Notes: generated by a model not told the origin, from the letters alone. A stretch of DNA of 64,000 nucleotides from WHSW01 sp963821345 (GCA_963821345.1 CAWGDM010000005.1:1-64000); one strand, 5' to 3'. Positions 1 through 9,396 are shown, numbered from the stretch's first letter. Numbers and translations are program-made.

Positions 1-675
1 CCCGCATTGCCAAGTTCCGACGTGTCCGAGGTCCTCGAGCAGGGCGTCTACTCGCCGGACGAGTTCTTCCGAGCGATGTACCGGCACCGGCTGGGTGGCA
101 TCCACGCCCCGACGGTCAGCAGCGGGGGCGTGATGTCTCGCCGCTCGGCGCTTGACGCCGTGGGCGCCTACTTCGACGACTCGGTTCCGTACCTGTACTT
201 CGACGTGGAGCTGTACATGCGAATGGCGGTGGCGTTCCCGACCGGTTTCTTGCCGGTAAGGGACGTCGCGCAGCGGATCGGTGTGTTGCCGCAGGCCGAC
301 CACGCCAGCATCACGAGCGAGTCGAATTTCGAAGGGGAACGCTGGATCGCCTATCACGCCTACTACGGAGAGTGGCTCCGGCGTGAGCTCCCGGACCTGA
401 AGCTGCCGTGGCAGTTCAATCAACTCCGGGCGCGGGCGTACATCTGGGGCGCCCTGGACGCGATCGAGGCGGGGGACCGTAGAAAGTCCGCCGGCTACCT
501 CGGCCAGGCGATCCGGGCCTTCCCGCCCGCGCTGCTCAATCCCCGCGTCGCCGCGGCCGCGATCGGCGTCGTGTTCGGTGAGCGCGGGAGTCGCCTGCTC
601 TCGCACGCCCGGGATATCGCCCGCCGCCGTAGCGAGGTCCTGGTATACGAGCGTGCTGAGCCGAGCAGGAAGTAG
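1..675 (+). CDS. Glycosyltransferase family 2, C-terminal part (5' end outside window)
   Basis: The frame is open from the window edge, so the N-terminus with the nucleotide-binding DXD region lies outside; about 224 codons remain. The visible part looks like the back half of a GT-A family 2 transferase: a 'GVMSRRSALDAVGAYFD' acceptor loop, then 'YFDVELYMRMA', which takes the place of the usual (E/D)D-x-(D)LWLR motif, and a helical, basic tail. It probably adds a sugar to a lipid-linked surface glycan in the cytoplasm. It is followed 39 nt later by a flippase on the same strand, consistent with a polysaccharide operon. The family call is fair; the acceptor is unknown. Confidence 0.6.
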   Translation, partial: PALPSSDVSEVLEQGVYSPDEFFRAMYRHRLGGIHAPTVSSGGVMSRRSALDAVGAYFDDSVPYLYFDVELYMRMAVAFPTGFLPVRDVAQRIGVLPQADHASITSESNFEGERWIAYHAYYGEWLRRELPDLKLPWQFNQLRARAYIWGALDAIEAGDRRKSAGYLGQAIRAFPPALLNPRVAAAAIGVVFGERGSRLLSHARDIARRRSEVLVYERAEPSRK

Positions 676-714
676 GTCGCGGCCGGTGGATCGCGGTCCG
701 CGCCGGGGATACCG

Positions 715-2256
715 ATGAGCGACGAAGCCCTTCCTTCAGCGGCGATCTCACGCAGCGAGCTCAAGGAGGCGACCTTCAAGAGCCTGCGATGGGCAACCCT
801 GGCGCGGATCGCCGCCGAGGTCGTCTCGCTGAGCTCGGGAATCCTGCTCGCCCATCTCGTGCCGCCGGCTCAGTTCGGCCTGGTTGCGATCACGCTCGTG
901 CTCAGCGAGGCCGCGCTGGCACTCGCGAACCAGGGTGCCGGCAGCGTCCTCGTCCAAAGGAAAGCGCTTCACCGCGCCCACGTCGAGGCCACCGCGATGC
1001 TCGCCCTCACCGTCGGGGTCGCGCTCACGATCGCGACCATCTTCCTCGTCCCGCTGGTCAGCACGCCGCTATTCGGCGAGGAGACGACGCGACTGTTCCA
1101 GTTGCTCTCACCGACGTTCACAATCGCTGCGATCGGCATAGTTCCGCTGGCGATGCTCGAGCGACGGCTCGACTTTCGCCGCATCAGCATGATCGAGGTC
1201 GCCACCGTGCTGGTCGGGGCCCTGGCCGCGATCGGATACGCCCTGCTCGGCCTCGAGGCCGAGGCGTACGTGCTCGGGTTCATGACCGGGATGCTCCTTT
1301 GGGCGACGCTGCTCATCATCTTCGGCCCGGCCGTGCTCCCGAGGTGGCGGCCCCGGGAGATGCGCGAGGTCGCGGCCTTCGGGCTGCCCGCAGGGCTCGC
1401 CAGCCTCGCCATGGTCGGCTATGGGAACGTCGACTACGTCATCCTCGGCGCGCGGTTGAACCCGGCGCTGGTCGGGTTCTACTACCGCGCCTACACGCTC
1501 GGGGTCCAGTACGAGACCAAGATCAGCGACATCATCGCCAGGCTCGCGTTCCCGATCTACTCGCGGACGCAGAACGCCGACCACATGCGCGAGGTTCGGT
1601 CGCGGGTTGTGCGGATCAACGCGACTGTCATCTACCCGATCCTCGCCCTGTTCATCGCCATCGCTCCGGAGCTCGTTCCGTGGCTGTTCGGTCCGCGCTG
1701 GGAGCCGTCCGTCCTGCCCGCCCAGATCCTGGCGGTGGCGGGCATGGCACGAATGGTCAACAACGGCACCCCACCCCTGCTCCTCGCGGCCGGACGGCCG
1801 CGAGCCCTGCTCGGCTTCAACCTCTGCCGGCTGTTCGTGCTCGGAGCGGCCGTGATGCTGGCGGTGCCGCAGGGCATTGTCGCTGTCTGCACCGCCGTCA
1901 GCGCCTTTCAGTGGATCGTGCTAGTCGCGTCGTACAGGCTCGTGTTGGCGCCATTGGTCGGGGTCACCGTACGTCAGCTCGCGCTTGACCTCGGGCCCGC
2001 AATCGCGGCGAGCGCGATCATGCTCGGCGCTGCGCTGCCGTTTGCTCACGCACTTGCCGCCGCCAACCTGCCCAGCTTGGCGACGATCGCCCTCGTCGCG
2101 GTCGTGAGCGCCCCGCTCTACCTGCTCGCGCTGCGCGTGCTCTCGCCCGCAGCTTGGGCGGACCTGCTCCTGCTCACCCGCAAGATGCTGCGGCGAGGCG
2201 AGCGCAAGAAGGCGCCCCGGCTGCCGCTCGAGGGCTCGCCGGCGGCGAGCAACTGA
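715..2256 (+). CDS. Polysaccharide flippase, Wzx/MOP superfamily (WzxC-like)
   Basis: A 513-residue protein of alternating hydrophobic segments (about 12-14 membrane helices) after a short polar N-terminus with 'TFKSLRWATLARIAAEV', typical of the lipopolysaccharide biosynthesis (WzxC-like) branch of the MOP flippases. The family moves undecaprenyl-diphosphate-linked oligosaccharides from the inner to the outer leaflet of the cytoplasmic membrane. The tail is basic and cytoplasmic. ATG start after an intergenic gap of 39 nt. The stop codon lies 1 nt before the 6-bp target duplication of the insertion sequence downstream, which leaves the gene intact. The frame has no interruptions. Confidence 0.85.
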   Translation: MSDEALPSAAISRSELKEATFKSLRWATLARIAAEVVSLSSGILLAHLVPPAQFGLVAITLVLSEAALALANQGAGSVLVQRKALHRAHVEATAMLALTVGVALTIATIFLVPLVSTPLFGEETTRLFQLLSPTFTIAAIGIVPLAMLERRLDFRRISMIEVATVLVGALAAIGYALLGLEAEAYVLGFMTGMLLWATLLIIFGPAVLPRWRPREMREVAAFGLPAGLASLAMVGYGNVDYVILGARLNPALVGFYYRAYTLGVQYETKISDIIARLAFPIYSRTQNADHMREVRSRVVRINATVIYPILALFIAIAPELVPWLFGPRWEPSVLPAQILAVAGMARMVNNGTPPLLLAAGRPRALLGFNLCRLFVLGAAVMLAVPQGIVAVCTAVSAFQWIVLVASYRLVLAPLVGVTVRQLALDLGPAIAASAIMLGAALPFAHALAAANLPSLATIALVAVVSAPLYLLALRVLSPAAWADLLLLTRKMLRRGERKKAPRLPLEGSPAASN

Positions 2257-2302
2257 GGCTAGCTGAGCTGCCCAGAGACGTCGTGAACGGCTGAGAGCTC
2301 GG

Positions 2303-2326
2303 CCGGCGGTTCCGCGGAACCGCCGG
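2303..2326. repeat. 24-bp perfect palindrome around GGTTCCGCGGAACC
   Basis: CCGGCGGTTCCGCGGAACCGCCGG written around a central CGCG axis is its own reverse complement over 24 bp. It sits between the left end of the insertion sequence and the transposase start. The same 16-bp core (CGGTTCCGCGGAACCG) occurs twice more near 18.46 kb, outside any mobile element. It could be a hairpin that shields the transposase from outside transcription, or a protein-binding site. Confidence 0.6.
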
Positions 2327-2402
2327 GCCGGCGCGAAAGAGGCATCCGGGCCCATCCCGAGGCTTGGGGTTGACGCCAATCAACTCCACCAGGAGGACCC
2401 GG

Positions 2403-3370
2403 ATGAACATGCACCCTAGGGCCAAGCTCGGACCGGCCGCACGCCTCGAGCTCTGCGAGGCGATCGAGACGGGGACCTCGATCCGAGCGGCGGCGGCTTT
2501 TCAACGTCTCCCCGGCAACCGCCCACAAGTGGCGCCATCGCTGGCTTTCGGCGACCATCGCCGAGCGCCGCTCCTTGGCCTGCCTTTGCGATCGCTCCGA
2601 GCCGACCGCATCGCTGGCCCAACGCAGCTGGCGGGCGACGAACAACAGCGCATCTGCGAAGTCCGTCGGCGACCGGCTGGGGTCCGCGGTTGATCGCCGG
2701 CCAGGTGGGCCACCCGCACTCGACCGTCCATCGCACGCTTTGGCGCCACGGGATCTCGCGACCCCAGCGACCCGAGCGCGAGCCGGTGGTCCGCTACGAG
2801 TGGCCTTGCCCGGGAGACCTGCTGCACATGGACACGGCGCGCTATCCGCGCTTTGAGCGCCCCGGCCATCGCGGTCACCGGCGATCGCTCGCCAGCGCTC
2901 GCGACTGGATGCGCGCCGAGACCGGGTCGGCACCGACTTCGCGACGCGATCGTCGACGACCACCCGCCTCGCCTACGTCGAGCTGCACGACAGCCGAGAC
3001 GGGCCAGCGTCACCGCCTTCGTCGAGCGCGCGCTCGAGTGGTTGCGGGCCGCGGAAATCGAAAGGCGCAAGGGGCTGATGACCGACAACGCGTTCACCTA
3101 CGTTCGCGACGGCTCCTGCGCGAGCTGCTCGGCGCCCGCGAGATCCGCCCCTCACACCAGCCCTATCGGCCGCGCACCAACGGCAAGGTCGAGCGCTTTC
3201 ACCGACGATGGGTCGCGATGGGCCTACGGGATGACCTATCGCTCGCACCGTCATCGAAATCAGGCCTTGCCACACTGGCTGCGTCACTACAACGAGGCGC
3301 GACCCCATTCGGGGATCGGCAACCGGCCGCCGATCAGCCCGTTCACGACCTATCGGGGCAGGACAGCTAG
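2403..3370 (+). pseudogene. IS481-family transposase, broken by several frameshifts
   Basis: ATG at 2403 follows AGGAGG at 2391-2396. The product is spread over three frames. The N-terminus ('RLELCEAIETGTSIRAAAA') is the helix-turn-helix. 'GQVGHPHSTVHRTLWRHGIS' follows, then the DDE core: D in 'LLHMDTARY' (near 2831), D in 'LMTDNAFTYV' (near 3084) and E in 'NGKVERFHR' (near 3191). The end 'HDLSGQDS' stops at TAG 3368-3370, inside the target duplication, so the CTAG target supplies the stop codon. At least four single-base shifts separate the pieces; all catalytic residues remain. This may be decay or sequence error, since neighbouring host genes show the same type of shift. Confidence 0.8.
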
Positions 3371-4116
3371 CCGGCGCGGAGCAGGTCCTGCTTCCAGGGG
3401 TGGGCGCCCGAAGTCGAACGCCGTGGCGAACCGAAAACGCGAGACGGCGCGGGAATCGCCGTAGGATCGTCCTCGCGTCGTGATGATCTGGGTCCAGGTA
3501 GTACCAGCGCTCTCCCTGCGCATGGGGCGCGCCGAGAGGAACATCGGGACGGTGACCGACCGTATCGACCTCGCACGCAGTACCCGCTCCGGAACGGCGC
3601 CGCGCCACCGCCGCGCAACCCGGCTCGGGCTCGATGCCGACCGCGTCGAAGGACGCCGGGGGCAGCGCCACCTCCTCGGCCCAGCCGACCATCACCTCCG
3701 TCGGCTTCTTCGATCCGCACACGTTGCGGCTGGGCCTCGAGGCGGCGGCACGAAGCCCGCGCTCCGGGCCTCGGCGAGGAAAGTCGCCTCGAGCGACGCC
3801 CACTTCCAGCAGGCGGCCGCCGTCGCATCCGTGCTCGCGCATCCACCGCAGCCGCGCCCGCGCCTCGCGCCGGCGCTGCGGCCCCTGCGCGTCGTAATCT
3901 CCTTCTGCCGAGTAGTGCTCGAAGTACTCCTCGTCGTGATTCGAGCGCAGCGCCTCCACCGGGAGCGCGGGCTGAAAGACGAACCCGCACTCGGGACTAG
4001 CGATTGAGCAGGACCTCGACGAAGTCGGGGGCGACCGGCGCCGGCGCTCCGCAGACCCAACACCGCTCGGTGGGCCGAGAGCCGGTGATCGGCGCGCCAC
4101 CGGTCTCCCGGCTCAC
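3367..4116 (-). CDS. SAM-dependent methyltransferase with N-terminal zinc-binding motif (frame broken)
   Basis: Last gene of a minus-strand sugar operon. GTG start at 4116, 11 nt after the stop of the oxidoreductase. The N-terminus has 'CWVCGAP' and later 'ECGFVFQPALPV', the zinc-ribbon arrangement seen before sugar C-methyltransferase-like SAM domains. 'DEEYFEHYSAEGDYD' and then 'LLEVGVARGDF' (motif I, SAM binding) follow. At least four single-base shifts (near 4005, 3780 and later) break the frame, so the C-terminal half is hard to read. Its likely stop, TAG at 3369-3367, is inside the IS481 target site and survived the insertion. The likely role is methylation of the nucleotide sugar made by the upstream genes (inference). 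Confidence 0.55.
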
Positions 4117-4127
4117 GGCCCGGCAGT

Positions 4128-5459
4128 TCAGGCCGTGACCAGCAGCCGTTCCTCGAGCCAGGTCTCGCCGCGGAAGTGGCGGTACTGCTCGGCGCGAAGC
4201 CGGTCGGCGAGGCGCCCGGACGGCAGTTCGACGTCGTCGTAGGTGACCACCTCGTCCTGCGCGATGTCGCGCCGCAGCCGGCAGCCCTGCGACGAGACCG
4301 TGGGGCAGGTAGCGCTCGGCGCACATCTCCTCGACGTTCGCGGCCTCGCCGTAGGTCATGAACATCCCGTAGTCGTCGAGGACCTCGCCGGCCCGCAGGT
4401 CGCGCTTCGCCACCGCGCAGACCTCCACCGACCGGGCCGGCGAGCGGCGGCGCCAGGCCGTCGCCGAGCAGGACGACCCGGGCGATGGAATTCGGCGCCT
4501 CGAACGTGCGGCAGGTGGTACGGGATCCAGAAGGGATACAGCGGCCCGTCGCCCAGCTTGTAGAGGTTCAGGTAGTGCTGCTGCTTCGGGTCCGCGTGCT
4601 CGGCCAGGCAGAAGACCTTGACGTTGGCGGGCCCGACCGTGTAGTCGACGATCCCGCCGAGCGCCCGGACCTCGTCGAGGTCGTAGAGCGACGGCAGCTC
4701 GAGCGGGGAGCCGTCGAACGGCACGCCGCGCGACATCCCCCTGGACAGGACCTTGAACCCGGTCGCGTTGGCGGCGATCGTCTGCTCGAAGCTGATCTTC
4801 GAGCCGTCGGCGAAGGAGGTCACCATCGCCGGGTTCTGAGCCCACTTCTCGGCGAACTCCTTCTGGGTGTCCGGGTTGCGGTAGGGATCCTGAAGCCCCT
4901 TCACGTTGCCGATCACCCGCGGCGTCGAGCCCGAGCCCCGACACCCAGCGGTACAGGTTCATCTGAATTCCGGGCTCGTCCCCGTCGCAGGCCGAGAGGA
5001 TCACGTCGTGCCGGCGGGCGTAGAGCTGGAGCATCGGCCCGATCGTCGCGTCGAGCTCGGCGTTCATCAGGATCACGTGCTTGCCGTGGGCAAAGGCCTC
5101 GAGCGCGACCTGAGCGCCCAGCTCGACCGATCCGGTGACGTCGACGAGCGCGTCGAGCTGCTCCGAGCGAGCAGAGCAGCATCGGGTCGTCGGTGATCAC
5201 CGGGCGTTCGGCTGCGACCGCGTCCTCGAAGGCGCCCGGCGTGTCGGCGACCACGCTCTCGGCGCATGCCCGCGTATTCGTAGACCTCCGCCGCCCGCTC
5301 GAGTCGGCGCCCGTAGATCGCCGCGACCTGCATGCCGGGGACGCTGTTGGTGATCGTGTTCGCCAGCCCCTGAGCCATGAACCCCGCACCGATGAAGCCG
5401 ACCCGAATCGGGCGGCCCTCTCGCTCGCGGGCCTCGAGCATCCGGTCGACGATGATCAT
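4128..5459 (-). CDS. NAD(P)-dependent oxidoreductase with C-terminal SAF domain (frame broken)
   Basis: ATG at 5459 overlaps the stop of the epimerase (ATGA). The N-terminus 'IRVGFIGAGFMAQGLANTI' is a Rossmann dinucleotide motif. 'GMQVAAIYGRRLERAAEVYEYAG' and 'HVILMNAELDATIGPMLQ' follow as in homoserine-dehydrogenase-like oxidoreductases. The C-terminus 'VCAVAKRDLRAGEVLDDYG' is an SAF domain, and the protein ends 'WLEERLLVTA'. Length when joined is about 440 residues, usual for the family. Several single-base shifts (near 5300-5150, 4915, 4495, 4440 and 4290) interrupt it. Proteins of this type are found in nucleotide-sugar clusters, but the substrate here is not known. It is translationally coupled to its neighbours. 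Confidence 0.7.
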
Positions 5460-6058
5460 CGGCCCGGGCTCCCGGCCGCCGTCGCGGCGTGCGACTCGGC
5501 CATCCTCTCCCGGACCTCGGCCTCGGCCTCGGATAGCAGCGGCCAGTCCCGGTCCTTGTCGGAGATCTCGGTCACGGGCAGCGGCCAGCTCAGCCCGAGG
5601 CCGGGGTCGTCGTAGCGCAGACCCCCCTCGTGGCCGGGGGCGTAGAACTCGCCGACCTGGTAGCTCGTCTCGGTGCGTGTCCTCGAGCACCTGATAGCCG
5701 TGGGCGAAGCGCCCGGGTACGTAGAGGGCGCGGTGGTTGTCGGCGCTGAGCTCGACGGCGACATGCTCGAGGTAGGTCGGGCTCTCGGGACGGAGGTCGA
5801 CGATGATGTCGAGGATCGCCCCACGGGTGCAGCGGACGAGCTTCGTCTCCACCGCCGGCGGATACTGGAAGTGCATTCCCCGCATCGTCCCGGCGCGGAG
5901 GTTGAACGCGAGGTTGGCCTGCGCGATCACCGGCTCGAGCCCGTGCTCGGAGAACTCGTGCTGACAGAACGCGCGGGCGAAGAAGCCCGCGGTTGTCCGG
6001 CTTGCGATCGACGTCGATCACGAAACGCGCCCTCGAGCTTGGTCTCGGTGAAGATCAT
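5456..6058 (-). CDS. dTDP-4-dehydrorhamnose 3,5-epimerase-like protein (RmlC family; frame broken)
   Basis: ATG at 6058 is preceded by GGAGGGACAG, a clear ribosome-binding site. About 200 residues, the usual RmlC size. Visible motifs: 'RGTMRGMHFQYPP' (active-site strand), 'KLVRCTRGAILDIIVDLRPESPTY', 'LYVPGRFAHGYQVLED' and 'YDDPGLGLSWPL'. Single-base shifts near 6020-5990 and 5685 interrupt the frame. The family epimerises 4-keto-6-deoxy nucleotide sugars at C3 and/or C5. Next to a glucose-1-phosphate cytidylyltransferase, the substrate could be CDP-linked rather than dTDP-linked (inference). Stop and next start overlap. Confidence 0.8.
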
Positions 6059-6098
6059 CTGTCCCTCCTGTCCCTGGTTGGTCTGTGGCTTCCTGGGT

Positions 6099-6763
6099 TC
6101 ACGCCAGCACCGCCTTGCGGCAGTAGAAGGCCTCCGCGTAGGAGGTCGGCGACTGGCACTCCATCCCGCGCAGTCGCAGCAGCCCGGAGAACAGGTCCTC
6201 CTTGAACCACCGCTTGCGCGCTGGGAAGCGAAGTGATCCATCAGGTGGTCGACCTTCTGCCGGCAGAGGTCGTCCTCGAGCGGCACGAACAGGTTCGGCG
6301 ACCCCATGTCGCCGTCGTACTTCGGCACCTCGTACTCGAGGATCAGGTGGTCCCGGAACGTGTTCCAGGTCAGCTCGCTGACGAGGCGATGGTCCTGGTG
6401 GAGGTCCTGGCGCTGGTGCGTGAACACGAGGTCGGGCGAGAATTCGCCGTGCAGGGTCTCGAAGAAGGCCTTGATCTCACCGCCGTCATAGGGGAAGAAG
6501 CCGTCCCTGAAGTCGCGGACGATGACGCGCTGCTCGAGCCCGCCGTTGGCGCGGCTCAGAAGCGAGGCCGCGCTGGCCTCGGCCTCGGCCTCGCGCTCGC
6601 CGTTGCCGCTGAGGACAACCCACCAGATCGCCGAGACCAGGCCCTCCTCGACGAGCTTGAGGATCGTTCCGCCGCAACCGATCTCGATGTCGTCGGGATG
6701 GGCGCCAACCGCCAAAAGCCGCGCCGGCTGCGCCTCGGGCGGCCCCATCAGCAACGGCAGCAT
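6099..6763 (-). CDS. PIG-L family deacetylase (LmbE-like; frame broken near the 3' end)
   Basis: ATG at 6763 overlaps the stop of the cytidylyltransferase (TGATG). 'LLAVGAHPDDIEIGCGGTI' holds the zinc-binding HPDD motif. 'DLVFTHQRQDLHQDHRLVSEL' holds the second histidine cluster (HQDH). A single-base shift near 6224 separates the body from the C-terminus 'DLFSGLLRLRGME...'. About 220 residues, normal for the family. PIG-L enzymes remove N-acyl groups from sugars, for example N-acetylglucosaminyl lipids or mycothiol precursors. In this operon it would deacylate an amino sugar of the glycan or its precursor (inference). Confidence 0.8.
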
Positions 6764-7598
6764 CAGGCGGGTGCCGCCTGCAGCGCGGCCGCACCGTTGC
6801 GCCGTTCATGTTGTTGCGACCGTTCAGGTTCCACAGCTGCCACGGGGCCTGCGCGCTCTCGTGCAGGCCTTCGAGCCACTGCTGATCCTTGAGCGTGTCC
6901 ATCGGCGACCAGAAGCCCTTGTGGCGGTGGGCGAGCACCTGGTCCGTCGCCATCAGCCGCTGCAGCGGCTCCTCCACCAGGTCCTCTCCGGGGCGCAGGT
7001 CGTCGAGGAAGTCCGTCCGCATGACGAAGTAGCCGCCGTTGATCCAGACGTCGGAGCGGGTGACGTCGCGGAGCCCGCGGACGCGGTCCTGCTCGTCGAC
7101 CGAGACGACGTGGAAGCTGTAGTTCGGATGGACCGCGAGGAAGCTGGCGGTCACGCCGGCCGACTTCGTACGCTCGATCATCGCCGGCAGGTTGGCGTCG
7201 GTGAGCGTGTCGCCGTAGTTGGCGAGGAACATCTCATCGTCGCGGAGCAGGTCGCCGACGGCGCGCAGCCGCTCGCCGATCGACGCCCGCAGGCCGGTGT
7301 CGACGAAGGTGATCTTCCAGTCGTGGATGTCGGTCTTCAGCAGGTGGACGTTGGCGCCACCGTCGGAGAGCACGAAATCGTTCGCGAGCGCTTCGTCGTA
7401 GGTGAGGAAGAACTCCTTGATCGCCTCGGCCTTGTAGCCGAGGCAGAGCACGAAGTCGGTGAACCCCCAGTGGGCGTAGTACTTCATCACGTGCCAGAGG
7501 ATCGGCCGGTTGCCGATCGGGATCATCGGCTTGGGCAAGACCTCGGAGGCCTCGCGCATGCGCAGGCCCTGGCCACCGCAGAAGATCACGACCTTCAC
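6763..7598 (-). CDS. rfbF: Glucose-1-phosphate cytidylyltransferase
   Basis: GTG at 7598 follows AGAGGTGA. 'VVIFCGGQGLRMREASEVLPKPM' is the nucleotidyltransferase signature (GGxGxR...KPM). 'FLANYGDTLTD' carries the metal-binding aspartate, and 'NGGYFVMRTDFLDDL' plus 'GFWSPMDTLKDQQWLEGL' are typical of RfbF/DdhA. It makes CDP-glucose from CTP and glucose-1-phosphate, the entry to CDP-3,6-dideoxyhexoses and branched CDP-sugars. One single-base shift near 6787 probably changes the last 8 residues. It is the first gene of the minus-strand operon 7598-3367. No CDP-glucose 4,6-dehydratase is visible in the window, so the next enzyme must lie elsewhere. Confidence 0.9.
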
Positions 7599-7802
7599 TG
7601 AGTCACCTCTTGTCTCTCGGTTGGAGCAATCGCGGATCGCATCGGACCCTCGGCCGATCAACGTCGTGCGAGCAGAAAACTCACGCCGCGGGACCGAAAC
7701 CCCTGGGACCGAAACGCGAGGTGGGGGTGCCAATTACGGTTGGTCTGCGGGAAGGGCGCGCACTCTCGGCGGGGTGACGGGCGTTGCTGCTTCAGGCGTC
7801 TT
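7599..7802. other. Intergenic region between divergent sugar genes, with 11-bp direct repeats
   Basis: 204 bp separate the start of rfbF (minus) from the sugar transferase (plus). GGGACCGAAAC occurs twice, at 7690-7700 and 7705-7715, exactly 15 bp apart. This could be a binding site for a regulator acting on both transcripts. No convincing -35/-10 pair is visible, although the segment around 7733 (AATTACGGTTGG) is relatively AT-rich. Confidence 0.4.
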
Positions 7803-9396
7803 ATGTCCGAGCAACAACTGCAAGCCGAGGTCCCGGGCGAGCCGAATCTGGACGTCCCGTCCACGGCTCGTCCACGGCTGAATCGGTTCCGGCATCCCTT
7901 CACGCGGGATCCCGCCGGCGGCCGTCCGGTCTCCCGTGACATTCCCGAGGGACACCTGCGCGACACCACCTACCGTCGCGACGCGATCTACCGCCGCTGT
8001 CTCGCGGTCGCCGACGTCGGCTCGGCGGCCGTGGCCGTGCTCATCGGGGTGCCGATGCTGGGCCACGACGCCCTCCACCCGCTCGCCCTGCTCGCGCTCC
8101 CGCTCGTGCTGGTGGTCGGCAAGCTGAGCGGCCTCTACGACCGCGACGAGTACCTGCTGCGCAAGACGACCCTGGACGAGGTCCCGACCCTGTTCTCGGT
8201 CGCCACGCTCTACACGCTGCTGATCTGGCTCAGCGGCGACCTGATCCTCGACGGGCACTTCGGTCGCGACCAGGTGGTCGGGGTCTGGGGGCTCCTGTTC
8301 GCGTGCATGGTCGGCACCCGCGCGCTCGCCCGCGCGGTGGCCCGCAGGGCCGTCACGGAGGAGCGCTGCGTGGTGCTCGGCGACCTCGAGACCGCGACCT
8401 GGATCAGCCGCCGCCTCGATGCGGCACCGGGGCTGAAGGCCCGGGTGGTCGCGCGGTGGCCGCTCGAGGGCGAGGGTGACCCGAACGCAGCCAACGGCGG
8501 CCATGGTCACAACGGCAACGGGCACAACGGCAACGGGCGGAACGGCAACGGGCGGAACGGCAACGGGCAACGGGCGACGCTCAAGTTGCTGCTCGACGTC
8601 GAGCGGGTCGAGCGCGCGATCATCGCGCCGCGGGGCGCGGTCTCCGACGACCTCCTGAACACGACCAGGCACCTCAAGTCGCTCGGGGTGCGGGTGAGCC
8701 TGCTGCCGCGCCTGCTCGAGGTCGTCGGCTCCTCGGTGGAGGTCGACGACGTGGACGGGATCACCATGCTCGGCATGCGCCGTTACGGGCTCAGTCGTTC
8801 GTCACGGGCGGTCAAGCGCTCGTTCGACATCGTCGCCGGAGGGGCTGCTGCTGCTCGTCCTCTCTCCGCTCCTGGCCGTGATCGCAGTCGCGATCAAGCT
8901 TGATTCCGGCGGCCCCGTGCTCTTCCGCCAGCGGCGGATGGGACGCGACGACGTCCCCTTCGAAATGTTCAAGTTCAGGACCATGGTCGACGACGCCGAG
9001 GCGCAGAAGTCGGCCCTGAAGGGCCGAAACGAGGCCAACGGCGGCTTGTTCAAGATCAAGGACGACCCGCGAATCACCAGGGTCGGCGGCCGCCTCAGGC
9101 GCTACTCCCTCGACGAGCTGCCGCAGCTCCTCAACGTGCTGCGCGGGGACATGGCGCTGGTCGGCCCGCGGCCGCTGGTGCTCGACGAGGACAGCATGAT
9201 CGAGGGCTGGCGGCGATCCCGCCTCGAACTCCCGCCCGGAATGACCGGCCCCTGGCAGGTGTTCGGCTCGGCCAGGATCCCGCTCGACGAGATGGTGAAG
9301 ATCGACTACCTGTACGGGGCCAACTGGTCGCTGTGGCTCGATGTGAAGACGCTGCTGCGAACGGTCCCGTTCGTCGTCGGGCGGCGGGGCCTGTGA
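7803..9396 (+). CDS. Polyprenyl-phosphate sugar-1-phosphate transferase (one frameshift near 8841)
   Basis: ATG at 7803 is preferred over an in-frame ATG at 7740 because the extra residues look random. The N-terminal half has hydrophobic helices and a 'VVLGDLETATWISRRL' nucleotide-binding-like segment. A Bac_transf catalytic domain follows: 'SFDIVAGG', 'FRQRRMGRDD', 'FEMFKFRTMV', 'RRYSLDELPQLLNVLRGDMA' and 'VGPRP'. It would start lipid-linked glycan assembly by moving a sugar phosphate from UDP-sugar to undecaprenyl phosphate. One extra G in a GGGG run near 8841 breaks the frame inside the first membrane helix of the catalytic domain; the joined product is about 530 residues. Residues near 230-255 are an Asn-Gly repeat, described separately. 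Confidence 0.85.
8503..8577 (+). repeat. 12-bp tandem repeat (AACGGCAACGGG family) coding an Asn-Gly linker
   Basis: About five to six copies of a 12-bp unit, AACGGCAACGGG with variants (CACAACGGCAAC, CGGAACGGCAAC), encode NGNGHNGNGRNGNGRNGNG in the sugar transferase. It lies between the N-terminal nucleotide-binding-like domain and the region before the catalytic domain. It is probably a flexible linker prone to slippage. Confidence 0.8.

Larger units (their letters stand above)
2258..3371 (+). mobile_element. IS481-like insertion sequence with 6-bp GCTAGC target duplication
   Basis: The element proper is 2264-3365 (1102 bp). Its ends are imperfect inverted repeats of about 27 bp (2264-2290 and 3339-3365): right end inverted TGTCCTGCCCCGATAGG..., left end TGAGCTGCCCAGAGACG..., both continuing TCGTGAACGG. 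It is flanked by identical 6-bp copies of GCTAGC (2258-2263 and 3366-3371). IS481 of Bordetella is known to insert at NCTAGN with a 6-bp duplication, so ends, target and transposase agree. The insertion falls between two convergent genes whose stop codons were originally about 2 bp apart, and the duplication restores both ends. Confidence 0.85.

Noticed and set aside
8503..8577. Short repeats resembling a mini CRISPR array
   Set aside because: Units are 12 bp, directly adjacent with no spacers, and in frame inside a gene.
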